A DNA stretch of 64,000 nucleotides from Diorhabda sublineata (GCF_026230105.1 NC_079475.1:11114125-11178124), one strand, 5' to 3'; shown: positions 1-12,359, counted from the first letter of the stretch. Numbers and translations are program-made. Notes: generated from the sequence alone by a model not told the origin.

Positions 1-1461
1 TATTTTTCTTGAGATCGGAAACGGATCACCCTAATGAGGAATATTAAAATATAACAAAATACAGACTTATTTCATATAATTGTTTGAAAAATAACGAGTA
101 ATACAACTAGCAAAGTAATATTTTAATATTGAAAAGATTCCCATAATAAAGATTGTACTGGGGGATGAATATATATGTGTATACCATACTATTCACAGAT
201 ATGACCTAAAACACAATTTACAAAAAGTTGTGTTATGAACCAGCGTGCTTTTAATCCACCTCTAGCAATATTGTGAAACATTCAGTGGTGATGAAATTGG
301 AGAGAACATTGTAATATAAAATAAAAACCCATCACCTTTATGTTTAACTGTTATAACCAGATTTATTTATTTGTATTGTATTAGTAAAATTGCAGTACAG
401 TTTTTTTGTTAAAATAAATATGATGTATGTATGTATGTATGATCTAGACTCTAGTCAAGACATCTTTAAGTACAAATTATTGTCTGGGTTTTTGTAAATT
501 GAAGTTTTTATAAACCGCTATTATACAGCGAGTTGCTTTTAAATTGCACCTGTATTGCTAACAAGAGTTGGAAGTTTGATAAATTTGTGAAAAAATGGTG
601 GAATTAATCCAATGAGATTAGTATTAATAATTTACTCTACTATAGTAATGTACTATAATAAAGACATTTTTATTCGTTAATTTCAAAATTTTATCTTACC
701 AACTCTTTCATATTAAGAAAATCATATTAGATTGTGAAGTTCGAAAATAATTAGTCTTATTCATACACAATGTACAACGTTTTACATTATAAATCGATAC
801 AAATTTAAATAAACTTTTCACAAAATGAAATATATACAGGTTAGACACACCATATTCAATTCATGGTTTCAAATAAGACAGTGTATATTTTTCTATTTTA
901 ACTTATTTTCTCCTAATCTCGAATATTTATGTATGTATTCTTAAATAAATTGTCTTGATTTTGGATCTATTTTAAATAAATAACGTATTTTATATAAAAA
1001 ATACATTATTTGTTTAAACAAGCTCATTTATTCATGAAAATATATGAAGATAATTGGGGAACAATGTTATGATTTGTAGAATGCTTGGAGAGTCGCAGCC
1101 ACTCTGCACCGTAGCGCCGGTTAAAGAAAAAGAAAGGATAAAAAAAACTGAGTCTATATTAAGCTCAAGCTGCGTGAACTTTAATTATTATATCGTAATA
1201 ATGATTCATTAATTTTGGTTTATCAAAATAGTTGTGGTCATTTTAATAAGATATCTTGGGTGGAAATTTTTAGTTAACGATAGACATGATAATAGGAACT
1301 AAGAAGAACTTAACCAAAAAAATATGGAGACATTCGAAGTTTCAGAGATTGGTCCTATGTTTAAAAGAGTGTAGGTTCACCCCATATTGCTACATTTGAT
1401 GAAACATTTTCCCACTATCCTATGTTAGTAAATAAAAAGGAAAGTATAAATGCAATAGTTA
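1..1461. other. Intergenic AT-rich stretch, no gene seen
   Basis: No open frame with recognisable protein content. The only structure noted is a short (TGTA)n run near 423-441. A GC-richer patch at about 1085-1130 is unclassified. Confidence 0.5.
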
Positions 1462-1586
1462 TTTTCCTAACAAGTGCGGAAAGTGATACTTTCCCGCACG
1501 CGACTGCAGTTGTCCCGAACGACGCGGAGCGGAGTTCGGGCAAGCAGTCAAGTGCGGAAAGACACTTTACGCATTAGTTAGGAACA
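1462..1586. repeat. Long imperfect hairpin (inverted repeat)
   Basis: The two ends are inverted copies: TTCCTAACAAGTGCGGAAAG near 1464 faces TTAGGAA near 1577, with further pairing through CTTTCCCGCAC and the GC-rich centre CCCGAACGACGCGGAGCGGA around 1514-1533. The unit is GC-richer than its surroundings and abuts the repeat copy that starts at 1589, with which it shares the ACTTTCCCGCAC word. It is probably part of, or a foldback neighbour of, that family. Confidence 0.6.
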
Positions 1587-1588
1587 TT

Positions 1589-2069
1589 ATTTTTTCTACG
1601 ACCGTATATGCAACGACCCATTTTTCAAATATTATTTTATTCCAACAAACGTAATAATATACAAAACTTTAACTGAAAACTACTAAGTATTATAAATCTT
1701 AATATTGAAAACACAATTTGTTGCATTCTGTAGACTAGTAAGAATTTCCGGTCCAGTGGAGTTATTTGGTTCCCTCTGGAAGGTAGATGACGTCGATGAG
1801 GATGGCATCGGTTGCAGGTCGCATAATGTTCAAAAAATTCAAAATGCTACAAAAATTTTATTAAATGATTAAATTTTATTTGATGGACTATTTCGTGAAT
1901 ATTTATTTACCTGTAGTAACAATAGTTATAACCACTTAAGTAAAAAACTATCTAATAAGGTCAAAATATGCATAATTTTACTTTCCCGCACTAGTGCGGA
2001 AAAGTGACACTTTCAAAGCTAAAATGCGTGCGGGAAAGTGGGTTAAAACGCACGGTCGTAGAAAAAAAT
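1589..2069. mobile_element. Non-autonomous element, copy 1 (TTTTTCTACGACCGT ends)
   Basis: The left end TTTTTTCTACGACCGT (about 1590-1605) is the inverse of the right end ACGGTCGTAGAAAAAA (2052-2067), giving terminal inverted repeats of about 16-18 bp. Internal sequence 1662-1825 closely matches 26256-26423, and 1978-2069 matches 26818-26904. The middle differs between the copies, so one carries an internal replacement or deletion. It holds a near-palindrome, ACTTTCCCGCACTAGTGCGG, near 1980. Superfamily not determined; I could not define a target duplication. Confidence 0.6.
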
Positions 2070-2189
2070 ATATTCAAGTATATTTACAGTATCGAACCAA
2101 ATATAATTTTCATAAAAACAGCTTTAAAACAATTTTGGTTGATTATTTTTATGTATGAGAGAGTATATTATTTAGGAATTTGTAATAAA

Positions 2190-2400
2190 GGTTATTATTC
2201 ATGAGGTGAAGTTTACTGCCACGAGCGTCACCGAGTGAATAACTCATTATACGTGAGTGGAATACTATATTTTATCGACGACTACTAAATATTTATTTAG
2301 TAGTCCGTATCTGAAGACGATAACTTGGTTATCGAAACGCTCACAGGCAGTGTAATTGTGAGTGTTGGTGTAAACAGTGTGTTCAGCAATTCCACTGGGT
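2190..2400 (+). repeat. Penelope-like repeat fragment with hammerhead-like motif
   Basis: The segment contains a perfect 12-bp inverted repeat (2280-2291 with 2294-2305, arm GACTACTAAATA). It is followed by CTGAAGA (2311), a stem GATAAC/GTTATC (2319-2324 with 2328-2333), GAAA (2334-2337), and a 9-bp stem ACGCTCACA/TGTGAGTGT (2337-2345 with 2357-2365). This order resembles the hammerhead ribozyme core known from Penelope-like retroelements. The C-C opposition at the base of stem II and the missing stem I argue against strong activity. No GIY-YIG or reverse transcriptase frame is present, so this would be a terminal fragment only. Confidence 0.4.
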
Positions 2401-4137
2401 TATCAATACTTTTATATGAATGTTAGTCTGTAACTGTTGAATGACCAATTTTTAGGCGATTACGTGGCCCCTTCAAATTTTCCATATGACATTAGAATTC
2501 ACAATAGACTTGGACCTCTTCACTAGATGGAAAAACCTGCAATCGGATTTTAGTTGAAATTTATCGGGAAGAGATTGTGGGAATTAAAAAAAAACTTCTA
2601 ACTTTTATTTGGCAAATAGGTACTTATGGTATTTATGATACGACTATGTACTGTTTGATACACAGCGCTTTTGACCACTCCAAACTTTTTTCTATTATGT
2701 ACAGGTTATAAAAGACTAATAGAAGCCCGAAACCTCAGGTACATTAATGAAAATTTCTGGAAACAAATTATTCTCTGATAATATTTAAAATGGGTTTTGG
2801 AATAGAAATTGGGTTTTACTACTCTTTCGTACATAAAAGGAAGTAATAGAAATTTGTAAAAAAAATATGAAAATAACGTTTTTGTTGCGAAAAAGTCTAT
2901 TTTGAAAAATTTATTTATTGCGTCAAAACTACAATTCCACTATCCTGACAAGTTTTGTTCGATTTTACATTGTCGGCTTAAACTTATTTTATAAATTGAA
3001 AATTGCCATAATTCGTTTTAAAACAATCCAAATTATGTTTTTACAAACGTGACACACATACCAGTCAAAGTTCTTCTTTGCAGTTTTTATTCCTAAGCGT
3101 AAATAAACTGGGAAACTCTTGGCTACACAGTCTGACATCCAAGGCTATAAAATATTATGGGATGTTCTCATACAGTTATTGGGTAGTCTTTTGTTATTTG
3201 ATTCTATATTTGGTCTGTTATGTTGAAATTAGTTGTAGCAGTAGCAAAATCTCTGTCACAAGAGGGAGAAGATTATTATTTTATCCAACACATCAGATCA
3301 AATAACCAGTCTACATCATTGCTTTGATGGTACAAGCATTGTGCACAGCTAAATTGCAGCAAGAAAGCTGCCTTTGGTAACACATGTCGTGTATCAGATT
3401 CTGATAAAACTTGACTTGAAAGTGAACAATTGTGTCTAATGAGGAAATATGCAAGACTCACTTCGGAAATTTTGCCACTCAGAACATTTTTCAACAGATC
3501 CATTGATTTCTGAAGTTTCCAAGTAAATGAAATATTAAATAATTTCTTAATGTTTCATGTGTCAAATCTATTCATTTAATTTTACAATTTCACTTAGAAT
3601 TTTAATTATTTTGTTGAATATTGTAATTTTCCATTTTATATTGATACGTGAGACGAAAATTTAAGATACCATTTTATTTTGAAGATTGTTGAGGTTAGAT
3701 TCTAGATTAATGCTGCAAAATGTAAAGCTCAATTTTGGTAGTGCAAAAAAAATAAAAAAAGTGACAGTAATATTTTTTAAAGATTATTTTTGTGTGTAAA
3801 TAGTTCCAATTTTACATAACTTCACATTGTATTATATATCTTCAAAAACTAATGTATTGTTAACAATTTCTAAGTCAATTCATTAATCTTAATGCGCATA
3901 TTTTAATAAAAAAATGTACTTCAGTTTACTTTTATGATTTTGTACATATTTTCTAGTTATGGTTATTTTGATTTAATAAAAAACGTATAACAAATTTTCC
4001 GTTTTTTTTCCTTTATACAAAAGTTCGTGGAATAATTGCCATTTATACAAGGGCGTATCAAAAATATGTTAAAGGTTCATCTATTCATAACTAATTATCA
4101 CACAGACATGAGTTATTTTTATTTTGAAGGGCAAATT
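2401..4137. other. Intergenic, no recognised gene
   Basis: AT-rich sequence with short scattered frames. A 75-codon open frame on the minus strand (3276-3503) has a moderately protein-like composition but I recognise no family, and it has no supporting splice or start context. Confidence 0.4.
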
Positions 4138-4870
4138 TTACTTATTCTCCAATCTGTGGAACAATAATAGATTATAGAAAAATGACTCGTGGGATAGAAA
4201 CTTGAGGTCTATTTGGTTCCATTCGTTTTTCAGGATATTCCAAAGATGTGAATTGGACGTCCTTTTCAATTTGTCTAACCTAAACTCAATCACGTGGAGG
4301 TCGGGCGACTGAAGTGGCCAAATCATTACTTTCAGTATATTCTTCCTATCAAATTCTTTCAGATACTCTGTACAGCTCCGAACGTTGATATATTTTTTGC
4401 AGTTCAGAACGTACATTTTCCTTTAATATTTTTGTATAGCCTTCTATCTTCAATATCCCTTCAATTTTTACCAGGTCTCCAGTCGCCCTTCCTCCAAAAC
4501 ATGCTCAAATCATCACTGATTAGCATCGGTTGTGTTTTACAGTCGGGATTAAATATTAATCCAATTTTCCTTGAACCTGCGCACAAATACTCTTCTCTTA
4601 GATCGGAAAACCTCAAACTTTGAGTAATTACTCCATAAACTCTCTTATCTCAGTTATACCAACATTTAGAACAATGGTAATTTTTTTTATAATTAAAATG
4701 ATCCTTCAAGAACTTTTTCTTGAAAATTTGAGCTCAATATTTAAAAAACTTTTATCTGTATTTATTTTTATACAATACCAAGTTTTAAATCTCACATTTT
4801 CATACCTTCCAGAACTTCCGTTAGTAGACGTGCAACTTGTCTCAGAAAGAGTACTTTGAAGGAGATCATA
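4138..4870 (-). pseudogene. Decayed Tc1-like transposase
   Basis: On the minus strand, broken frames read in Tc1 order. First comes a segment like SKFEVFRSKRRVFVRRF near 4570-4620. Next is GGRATGDLVKIEGILKIEG near 4430-4495, the Tc1 'G-x-L-V-x-I-E-G-x-M' block. After a frameshift comes MIWPLQSPDLHVIE (about 4285-4330), which corresponds to the Tc1 WPxQSPDLNPIE motif holding the third catalytic residue, and then a WNILKNEWNQI tail. Several stops and shifts make it inactive. No clear terminal repeats were found. It lies just downstream of the XKR gene. Confidence 0.75.
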
Positions 4871-5302
4871 ATGTAATAGCTGAATAATTGTAAAAATAAA
4901 GTGATAATTCAACTTTTATATGTATTTTCCAGACAAACCTCGTATATTTTATATTGATGTTATTAAAACGATCATTATTTTTACTTATAAAATATATTTA
5001 TAAAAGTATATTAGCTTTACAAAATCAAATAAATAATACAAAATACAATAAAACGTGTATCAAAAAGTTTATCATATATAAAATTTAATAAAAATATAAT
5101 AAGTACGTAAGCGAAAAAAAGCCACAAAACCAAACACTAAATAAAATGTGACTGCAATTTGTTTTTGTGACTTTTGAACGTCGACGTATAAAACGCTGCT
5201 AAAAAATATGTTTACAATCACAACAGATTCGTTCGTGCAATCTGGGCAAAATATATCACTTCTTTTTAAACGAATAACACCTCTTCAAAATTACACGATG
5301 AT
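4871..5302. other. Probable 3' UTR and downstream flank of XKR
   Basis: AT-rich sequence following the XKR stop codon on the minus strand. I see no protein-coding content. The polyadenylation site could not be assigned to one signal. Confidence 0.35.
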
Positions 5303-8300
5303 CTACAATTTAGTTTCGTGTCTAAAATGTCTCCTCAATGGCCTTACTACTGTAGGAGGAGGTGGATTGCAATCTGATTCATCATCACCACTATCTACAT
5401 CTCCATCACTACTATTAGTAGAAGGAATTGGATGAATCGGTCTTCCCATTCGTTGTCTTCTATAGTATTTAAATTCTCGAGGGAGAGTATAAGAGCGCGG
5501 TAGTGAAACTTGGCTCTCTAAATCAGACGATGTGTGTGGCACTGGCACTTCCGTTATTTCGGGTTCTGGAATTGTGCATTCGCAGTAGAGGTAGCGAGGA
5601 GCTAGAAGAAGTTCAGGAGTTCTGCTTCTGGGTGCTCTTGGAGGAGGTCTGCGCGCCAGCACCTTATAACAAAAAAATCTTTAATGAATACCATAAAAAA
5701 TACTAGAGAGTTAACAATAGCAGAAGAAAAATTTATCCAATCAAGTACATGATAAGTGGGTGGGTGGCTGGCGATTCGAAACACTTTTTTTAATACATAC
5801 AAATGTATTTGTTACCGAATGAATTAACATTTTGTTACTGAATGGATTGACATTTTGTTACCTAATAGATTGACATTGATTCATCAAAGCTTTATAATTA
5901 ATGTAATAAAAGCACAATCAGTATAATCATCATCATTCCAGCATGACAAACTTTCAAAAATAGCTGCTTTAGTAGCCCCTGGGCCTCAAAATAGTAGTCA
6001 ACAAGTTAAAATAGAAGCTCAATCGCAGGCTTTATATAAAACAACAAAATATACCTTGGAATTTAATTATTTCTATTGAATTACAGTGTTCCTTCTTTTT
6101 TTATCATTATGTAAGCAATAAGTTAACCAACAAAAATTGATTTTTAAATCGGTTACTTTACTAAATCATACTTTGAAGTAAAATTTTTAAGCACTTTCCC
6201 TAATTATTTCATTCAAATTTATACAACTACAATCAAATTCAAAATGCAATTTAAAAAAACAACCTTACAGGTTTAATACATTTTTTGCACTTTACTGATC
6301 CCAGTGAGTGCTTCATCGTTGACAGACTACCCTAACGAGCTGGATCTTGCAGCCATCCCCCACAAGTTCTTGTAGAATTTTCCTACACTCCAGCTCTAGC
6401 CTAAAGCACATACCTCGGCTTGGGAAAGACATTAGACCTCCGCAGAAGCCTGGTCTGACCAAATCATTCATACTGGAGCCATCTGTGTACCAAGTGATTT
6501 CATTATTTAGAATATCGGACTTTGAGTCACCAGTCCACTGCTCTCTCTATCTTTGTCCCAGTGATGTGCGCCTCCAACCCTCTATTATTAATGGTAACTG
6601 CCCATTAAAATGATTGGACATTCAACCGCGGCCTGCGTCCAGATTTTTGCAAGGCCACTTGGTCCAACCTGCAGTTCTTTGTATTCTTTAATAGTCTAGA
6701 TTTGCACTTATTCCAGAGTTTGTCAGTGGCTTACACCTCGCCACAGATGGAGAGATGGAAGAAGCAGTTGGTTAACCTTATAGACAGTAGGCTTTGACTC
6801 AGGCGTACAGAATGTTTAAACAAAGATGGTAACTATGTAATAAAATTAATTAAAAAATCTAATACTTCATGAGAAAATGAACTTTATTTTCCGAATAACC
6901 CTGGTACGTTAATATAAGTGATTTGGAGTGAAAAATATTTTGTTTTTGATGTCGCACGGTTAGTAGAACAGCAATAAATGATAATTACAAAAAAATATAA
7001 GTTTAATTCAAAATGAGCGTTCACAAAACATACCCCATAATTTGCCAAATTATTCAGAGAAGCTAGACTTAATAATTGGGGTTCAACATGACGTTTTGCT
7101 CGTGGTATCGGCTGTCTGTCATCAAATTCTGCTCCTTCGGGACCCACCAATTTACCTTGCTTGATTTCTTCTTCAATTATTTTCAATTCTGCTAATTGTT
7201 TCTGTTTCTTTTCTTGAAGTTTCTGGTGGATATTTACTCTGGAACCAACACTGCTACCTAAAACAGAATCTAAAGTTACTTTTTTTAGCATACCACCAAA
7301 ATTAAAAGTTTTTTAGTTCTCTTTAAAAAGACAGAAGAAGAACCAATGATATGTTATCATACCAATGACGTGGAAAAACTACAAAAGAAAATATACCAGT
7401 GAACGTAGCTCCAATATGAGCAACTTCGGATGCTTCTTCAGAAAAATAAGATATAATTTTAAATTGAGAGGAAGGTCTACATATCAAAGAGAATAAAAAT
7501 ACAGCCATAGAGAAAAAAAAATCAAAGAGATGTAGAATCCTTCTTTTCTTAGATACAAATTAATCAAATAAATATGAATGATACTGTATAAATATAAGTT
7601 GTACCAGGTGTCTAATTTTCTGTTTATCTATTCAAATTCATACCTTCATTTTCACTCGAAGAAGGCAATGGTCGCCTCCAAAATGGAACACTTACAGGAC
7701 CTAAGCCAGGAGGAGGTACGAATGTTGTTGGTTTCTTCTTTTTTCTATATAAAGCAGATGCAGACGGATTACTAAAACGACAGTTGAACACACCAGGTGG
7801 TTGAGAAGGTTTTTCCATGAGGCGTTTCACATGAAAAAATTTATAATAGACAAGCATAAATATTATACCTGCGGCAAATAAAGACACCTAAAAAAATATT
7901 ATGACATTAATTTATACCTTAGGTTTTTCATTTTCAAAACCAATGTGGCAGTAAAATTTAACTGAAGAAACAAATTGAATAATAAAAAAATCAGTTAAGT
8001 GAAGTATGGAACTAATAATGTGTTGGTTGGTTGAGGAGTTGGTAAAAGAATGGAAAATTATAAAATTATACAAAAAAAGATCAACGAAAGTCTTAAATTC
8101 CATTAAATCTGCATATAAAATAATGTCAACTATAATAAAGATACACAGAAAAAGGATAGTTAAAAAAATAGGAAGAACGATAATAAGAGCAATATTAAGC
8201 TTGATGAAAATAAATTAATAAACTCAAATGAAAGAAACAGTTGAAAACAATAAAAACACAGAATATAGAAAGACCAGGGCATTTGTGGAGAGCAGACAAA

Positions 8301-8540
8301 TACAATAGCTTTGTCAATGCTATAGTAGGTATCCAGGAGGTAAGAAGAAGAGGAAGACCCAGATTAAAGTAGAGGAAGATCTGACTAAAATGGAAAGATC
8401 AAGTACATACAGAATAATTAGCTGAAGAGTATTATAAAACAGTCGAAGCAAAAAGAATTTAGAAAGAATTACATGTCTCAATTCCATGACTCTTAAGTCA
8501 AAAATAACAACTTTCAGGAGAGCAAAAAACTGTGCTTATC

Positions 8541-8618
<78 letters not shown>

Positions 8619-11242
8619 AATTCGTAAACATCGATTTCATCGCTTCTTTCGATTCTCTATCAAATGACATTCAAAGACAAAAAGACATTTTTTGAGATCT
8701 TAAGCGACGGTATACTGACGGAAGGTTGGGTAAATGGTAAAATAATATACACTCGTAAAAAAAATGTTAAAGCCATTAGTTAAATGTAAGTGATTTATCT
8801 ACCATATACTTACTGTAAAAATGGGCACCAGTTCCCAATGTAGGGGTTTAACAGACCATATCGCTGCTACCCATGCACCTACTAATAAACAATTTTCTAA
8901 TAACATAACGACATAAAATATCCCCATTGTTATTCTATGAGGTTTGTCTTGAAGATTAATGTAAGCTAAAATATAAATAGCTGCAATTAAGGCACATACT
9001 CCTAATTTACTACCCCTCTGTCCGTGAAAAGGACTTCTGGGGGAAAGTAGCCATAGGAACATGCACGCCCAATGAAGTGCTAAAACCAAGAACACCCAGG
9101 AACTATAGCTGGCTGCATAAGCTGAAAGGGCAAGAACTCGGGCCGTTACGGTTCCTCCTCTCCACAAAAGTTGTGATACCACACCCAACCAAGTGAGTAC
9201 GAGCCGATCTATGCTCTGTATATGTTTGCTGAATGAAGCTAGTGCCCAACATATTGAAAAAAGTGAAAGAGCAGATGACACTTTGATTAAATCAGTTTGA
9301 GGTCCTCCTTCAGCACCTAAAAAAAATGTTAAATATAAATAACTATATTAAACTAAATTAAAAAATGAAAATTAGTTATTACAACGTATAAATATGGATA
9401 TGAGAATAAAAACATTATATAAATGGAATTTCATACAAAAAAAAACAAGCATAATATGAATCACCATAGCAGAATCAATATAAAATTATTTACTTTCAAT
9501 GTTAAATAAGCCGAGTTTGGGTTAAACATGATGGCCACACTGTCTACATCAAGCCACTGTAGTTTCTATTAGCTAGCGCTTTTAGAGTATATTTCCACTC
9601 CCACTCTAGTCTGGACTCAATAGCTTTCACGAACATATGAGGCTAAGTGCTAATACATACGTTTGTCGAACAGAGAACATAGATATACGTCAGCATAATT
9701 AACCAAATAGTTATCTGAATAGTCAATGCCCAACCAAAGATTTCCTTACATGCTATTCTGGTATACCTGACAAGGATAATCATATAAATTTATAAAGTTA
9801 TTGTATTGTTATCAGTCCTTGACAAGTATGCAACATTTTGATTTTATCTGATCATTTAATATTGATAAAAAAAGTTGCATAAAAAACAGTTACATGTTAT
9901 CCTAGTGATAGCAAGGATATTGATATGAATTTATGAAATTATTATTATCATTGCTAACTAAATTCGATTGAGCAAGTTTGGGCAGAAATAAAAATTGTTG
10001 ATTCCAAAAATATAACTGTTGCAAAACATTTCAGGAGGTAGTACAGAGAGTTTTTGTAGCAAAATGGAAAAAATGTATTTCTCATGTAATATCAAAAATA
10101 AAGAAGGAAATGTTGAGAATCGATATAATATCATGAAGATACAAGTGGAATCAGTTGTCAAAAAAGTTAAAAGCAACTAAAAGGGGTAGTAGGGATACTT
10201 GCTCCTTCCAATAATCTGGGAAATATTTTTTTAACGTGAAAATTTTGAAAATAAAAATAATAAGGTAAAAACAATTAAAATCCTGTAAATTGCTAAAAAA
10301 ATTCAAGCAGCTTCAAAACGAGTGGCAATACTTGCTCCAGTTTTTTTGAGGTAAGGTGGATAAAAGTATTTACCATACTGTGGTCCGTATTATGATGCTA
10401 CTTAAATAATATTAAAGTCTTGTGCTAACTGATACAAACATCTATCTCTAACACATCAACGTAGTAGCTATGTTCTTTGAACTCTTATAACTTTATATAT
10501 GTTTTTATACTGACTGAGAGAAAAAATTCTTCACTGAAATATATTTGCTCAGGCACAACAATTTCCAATTTTCTTCCAAAAGGTCAGCTGCTAGAGTCCC
10601 CTTAAATTGCTAGGAGGAAGGTATCCCTCGTCCCATGTGCCCCCGCCGAAAATAAATACTGGAGTCGCCCCTGCCCTTAATGTCTTAATTAGATAAATTT
10701 ACCTATTATACATTTTTTTATTAATAAAATTTTAAAATTAAAATAATTTTCAAATGCATCTAGAAGCAAATAAACAATTTTCAAATATTTTTATTTATTT
10801 ATTTTATTTTAAACTGATAAAGAGTAGACTTACCTGGTAACAAAGTGAGTTGTAACAGCAACATGGGAGCAGCTTGTAAAAAGCCGTGCATTAGTCTCAA
10901 TATACATAAGTCTCTTACTTCACGTTTAACACTAGATAAATGAACAGGTACAAGAAGTCGAGCATATCGCCATAAAACACCTAGTTGTAGTATATGCAAT
11001 ACTATCACAACCAATTTTTGCCAACCATTACTTGATTTGCATTGCAAGTACCAGTGCATAGATAAAATTTGTGAGACAAATGTACTTAATATTATGGCAC
11101 CCAAGCACTGGAAAAAAAGCACATATATACCTTTTTGGAACAAGGCATATACCACTAGGATGTCAAAAACTAAATCACAGAAATATGCCGCAAGGGAGAC
11201 TACATTGAAGAGTAGGTCACATAGTGGCAAGAATTCTGCCAT
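5303..11242 (-). CDS. XK-related (XKR) family membrane protein
   Basis: Five coding exons on the minus strand join in frame to 579 aa: 11242-10834, 9316-8814, 7887-7644, 7257-7034 and 5662-5303, all with GT-AG junctions and matching phases. The first two exons and the start of the third encode a multi-pass hydrophobic protein with XKR hallmarks: CDLVFDILVVYALFQKG, LSMHWYLQ, LHILQLGVLWRYARL, then LVLALHWACMFLWLLSP and VYYKFFHVKR. The remainder is a long cytosolic tail with a lysine/glutamate-rich, helix-prone stretch and an acidic Ser/Asp patch. XKR proteins are plasma-membrane proteins, and several (XKR8, CED-8) are phospholipid scramblases activated by caspase cleavage; whether this one scrambles lipid is unknown. 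An in-frame stop lies six codons upstream of ATG 11242, which supports that start. Introns carry LINE and transposase debris. Confidence 0.88.
5663..7033. other. XKR intron 4 (with 5938-6060 coding-like patch)
   Basis: Intron between the last two XKR coding exons. Besides the LINE fragment listed separately, the plus strand at about 5940-6060 reads an uninterrupted protein-like run, HDKLSKIAALVAPGPQNSSQ, preceded by TTCCAG. I do not recognise it; it may be a trapped exon or retrocopy fragment. Confidence 0.4.
6340..6640 (-). mobile_element. Non-LTR retrotransposon fragment (RNase H part)
   Basis: The minus strand reads EITWYTDGSSMNDLVRPGFC and onward, matching the first RNase H block (W-Y-T-D-G-S) at the C-terminal end of Jockey/I-type LINE polyproteins. 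It is preceded by KSDILNN, and surrounding sequence is degenerate. It is a truncated fragment lying inside an XKR intron, in the same orientation as the host gene. Confidence 0.6.
7258..7643. other. XKR intron 3
   Basis: It contains a minus-strand open stretch (7323-7508) that includes a possible acceptor (TATGTAG) and donor (ACTG/GTATAT), but its phase does not fit between the neighbouring XKR exons. I therefore treat it as intronic. Confidence 0.45.
8270..8470 (+). mobile_element. RTE/CR1-like LINE 3' fragment
   Basis: The plus strand reads GHLWRADKYNSFVNAIVGIQ followed by EVRRRGRPRLK and, after stops, KTVEAKRI. This is the usual C-terminal segment of insect endonuclease-reverse transcriptase LINEs (GHV-x-RM ... 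RRRGRPxxRW). Stops interrupt it and no reverse transcriptase core is present. Confidence 0.55.
8543..8615. repeat. (TA)n microsatellite
   Basis: An uninterrupted TA dinucleotide run of about 36 repeats lies in an XKR intron. It is likely to be length-variable and hard to assemble. Confidence 0.95.
9317..10833. other. XKR intron 1 (coding part)
   Basis: Intron of about 1.5 kb. It contains the transposase fragment at 9955-10175. The rest is unclassified AT-rich sequence. Confidence 0.5.
9955..10175 (+). pseudogene. DDE transposase C-terminal fragment
   Basis: The plus strand reads NSIEQVWAEIK, which corresponds to the N-P-I-E-x-x-W motif after the last catalytic residue of Tc1/mariner-like transposases. 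After frameshifts it continues KWKKCISHVISKIKKEM, a W-x-K-C-x-x-H-V tail common in these proteins. Only about 70 codons survive, with stops. Confidence 0.5.
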
Positions 11243-11265
11243 GTCTCTGGATGTATCACCTCATG

Positions 11266-12359
11266 CTGAAAATTAAAAAGGATCGTTTAATTGAAAATAT
11301 GCACACATGTTATGATATGGTTCTTTTAATTATAATGTAGTAAATATGATAGCTATAGGATTTGGTGTTTCAAAGGAAAATAACTAAATATACTAATACT
11401 ATTTTGTAACATTTTTTAATAAAAAAACTACATTGTGGACAATAAATAATAAAAATACGTAATAGGAATAACTGAAATGATCACTACTTAAATGTGTCCA
11501 AATTTAAACATTCCAATTTATCAGAGTAATCATAAGTATGTCTGCATAAAGAAAAAGTTAAATTTCAAATGTAATTCTAAAATATTAATAAAAAAATCAT
11601 CCCCTATTTAACTACTTACGTGCCCTCCAGTATTTTTCTGGGCTACTTTCCACATTCCTAACCTCCTTGTAAAAAGTACTTTAAATGTACGACAAACTTG
11701 TGTGTAAATATGGTAAACAATACTGTAACATAGTACAAATGCTGCTAATTGATTTTTCCATATATATCACTAAATATAATAAAGAATATATTTTTAAGTT
11801 AAATATTTTGTTGAAGGTTGTAGGGCAAATTAATATTTTGTTAACCACCTGTCACAACTTTGGAATGCAGTTAAAGTGAGTTTTACACGGTTACGTATAC
11901 CTTATTACAAGATGTGATACTTGTCTTTGATTGGCTGAATCTATGAAAAACCCTGTTTTAACTGGGAAAAGTTATTTAAATTTATGTTGGCAACTTTGTC
12001 GACTTCTGATTTGACAGTTACACTGTCACACAATTTCGTTTTTGTCCCTTATACTTCTTTTCATTTTATATTTCTTTGGTAAAATAAGAGAAAATGCTCC
12101 GTGGGGAATTATTCTAATTTTTTTAAATGAAATTCGTATGATTCAAATATTTCCTCTCATAAAAGTAAGGATGTGAAAAGCTAGATATCTAGCCTCCATA
12201 TTTCTGAGTTCTGACATTTGAAATGGTTAGCAAATAATCGAGTATAACCAATTTAAAATAAAACTAGACGAATCAACAAACAAAAAAATAATTTCATAAT
12301 TAGAAGTGCTGGGTGAATATTAGAAGAATATTGAATATATAAGCTATTGACTTGAATAG
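11266..12359. other. Presumed XKR 5' intron, no gene
   Basis: Lies upstream of the acceptor (TTTTCAG) that precedes the XKR start exon. A good minus-strand donor (GGGCAC/GTAAGTAG) at about 11625-11635 could mark an alternative 5' UTR exon. No protein family recognised. Confidence 0.35.

Larger units (their letters stand above)
7888..8813. other. XKR intron 2
   Basis: Intron of the XKR gene that holds a plus-strand LINE fragment (8270-8470) and a long TA microsatellite (8543-8615). Nothing else recognisable. Confidence 0.5.

Noticed and set aside
4294..4859. Plus-strand frames of 109 and 79 codons
   Set aside because: They lie antisense to the Tc1-like relic read on the minus strand, which explains the sequence better.
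7323..7508. Minus-strand frame with splice-like edges between XKR exons
   Set aside because: Its phase does not match the neighbouring exons, which already join in frame, and no XKR domain lies in it.
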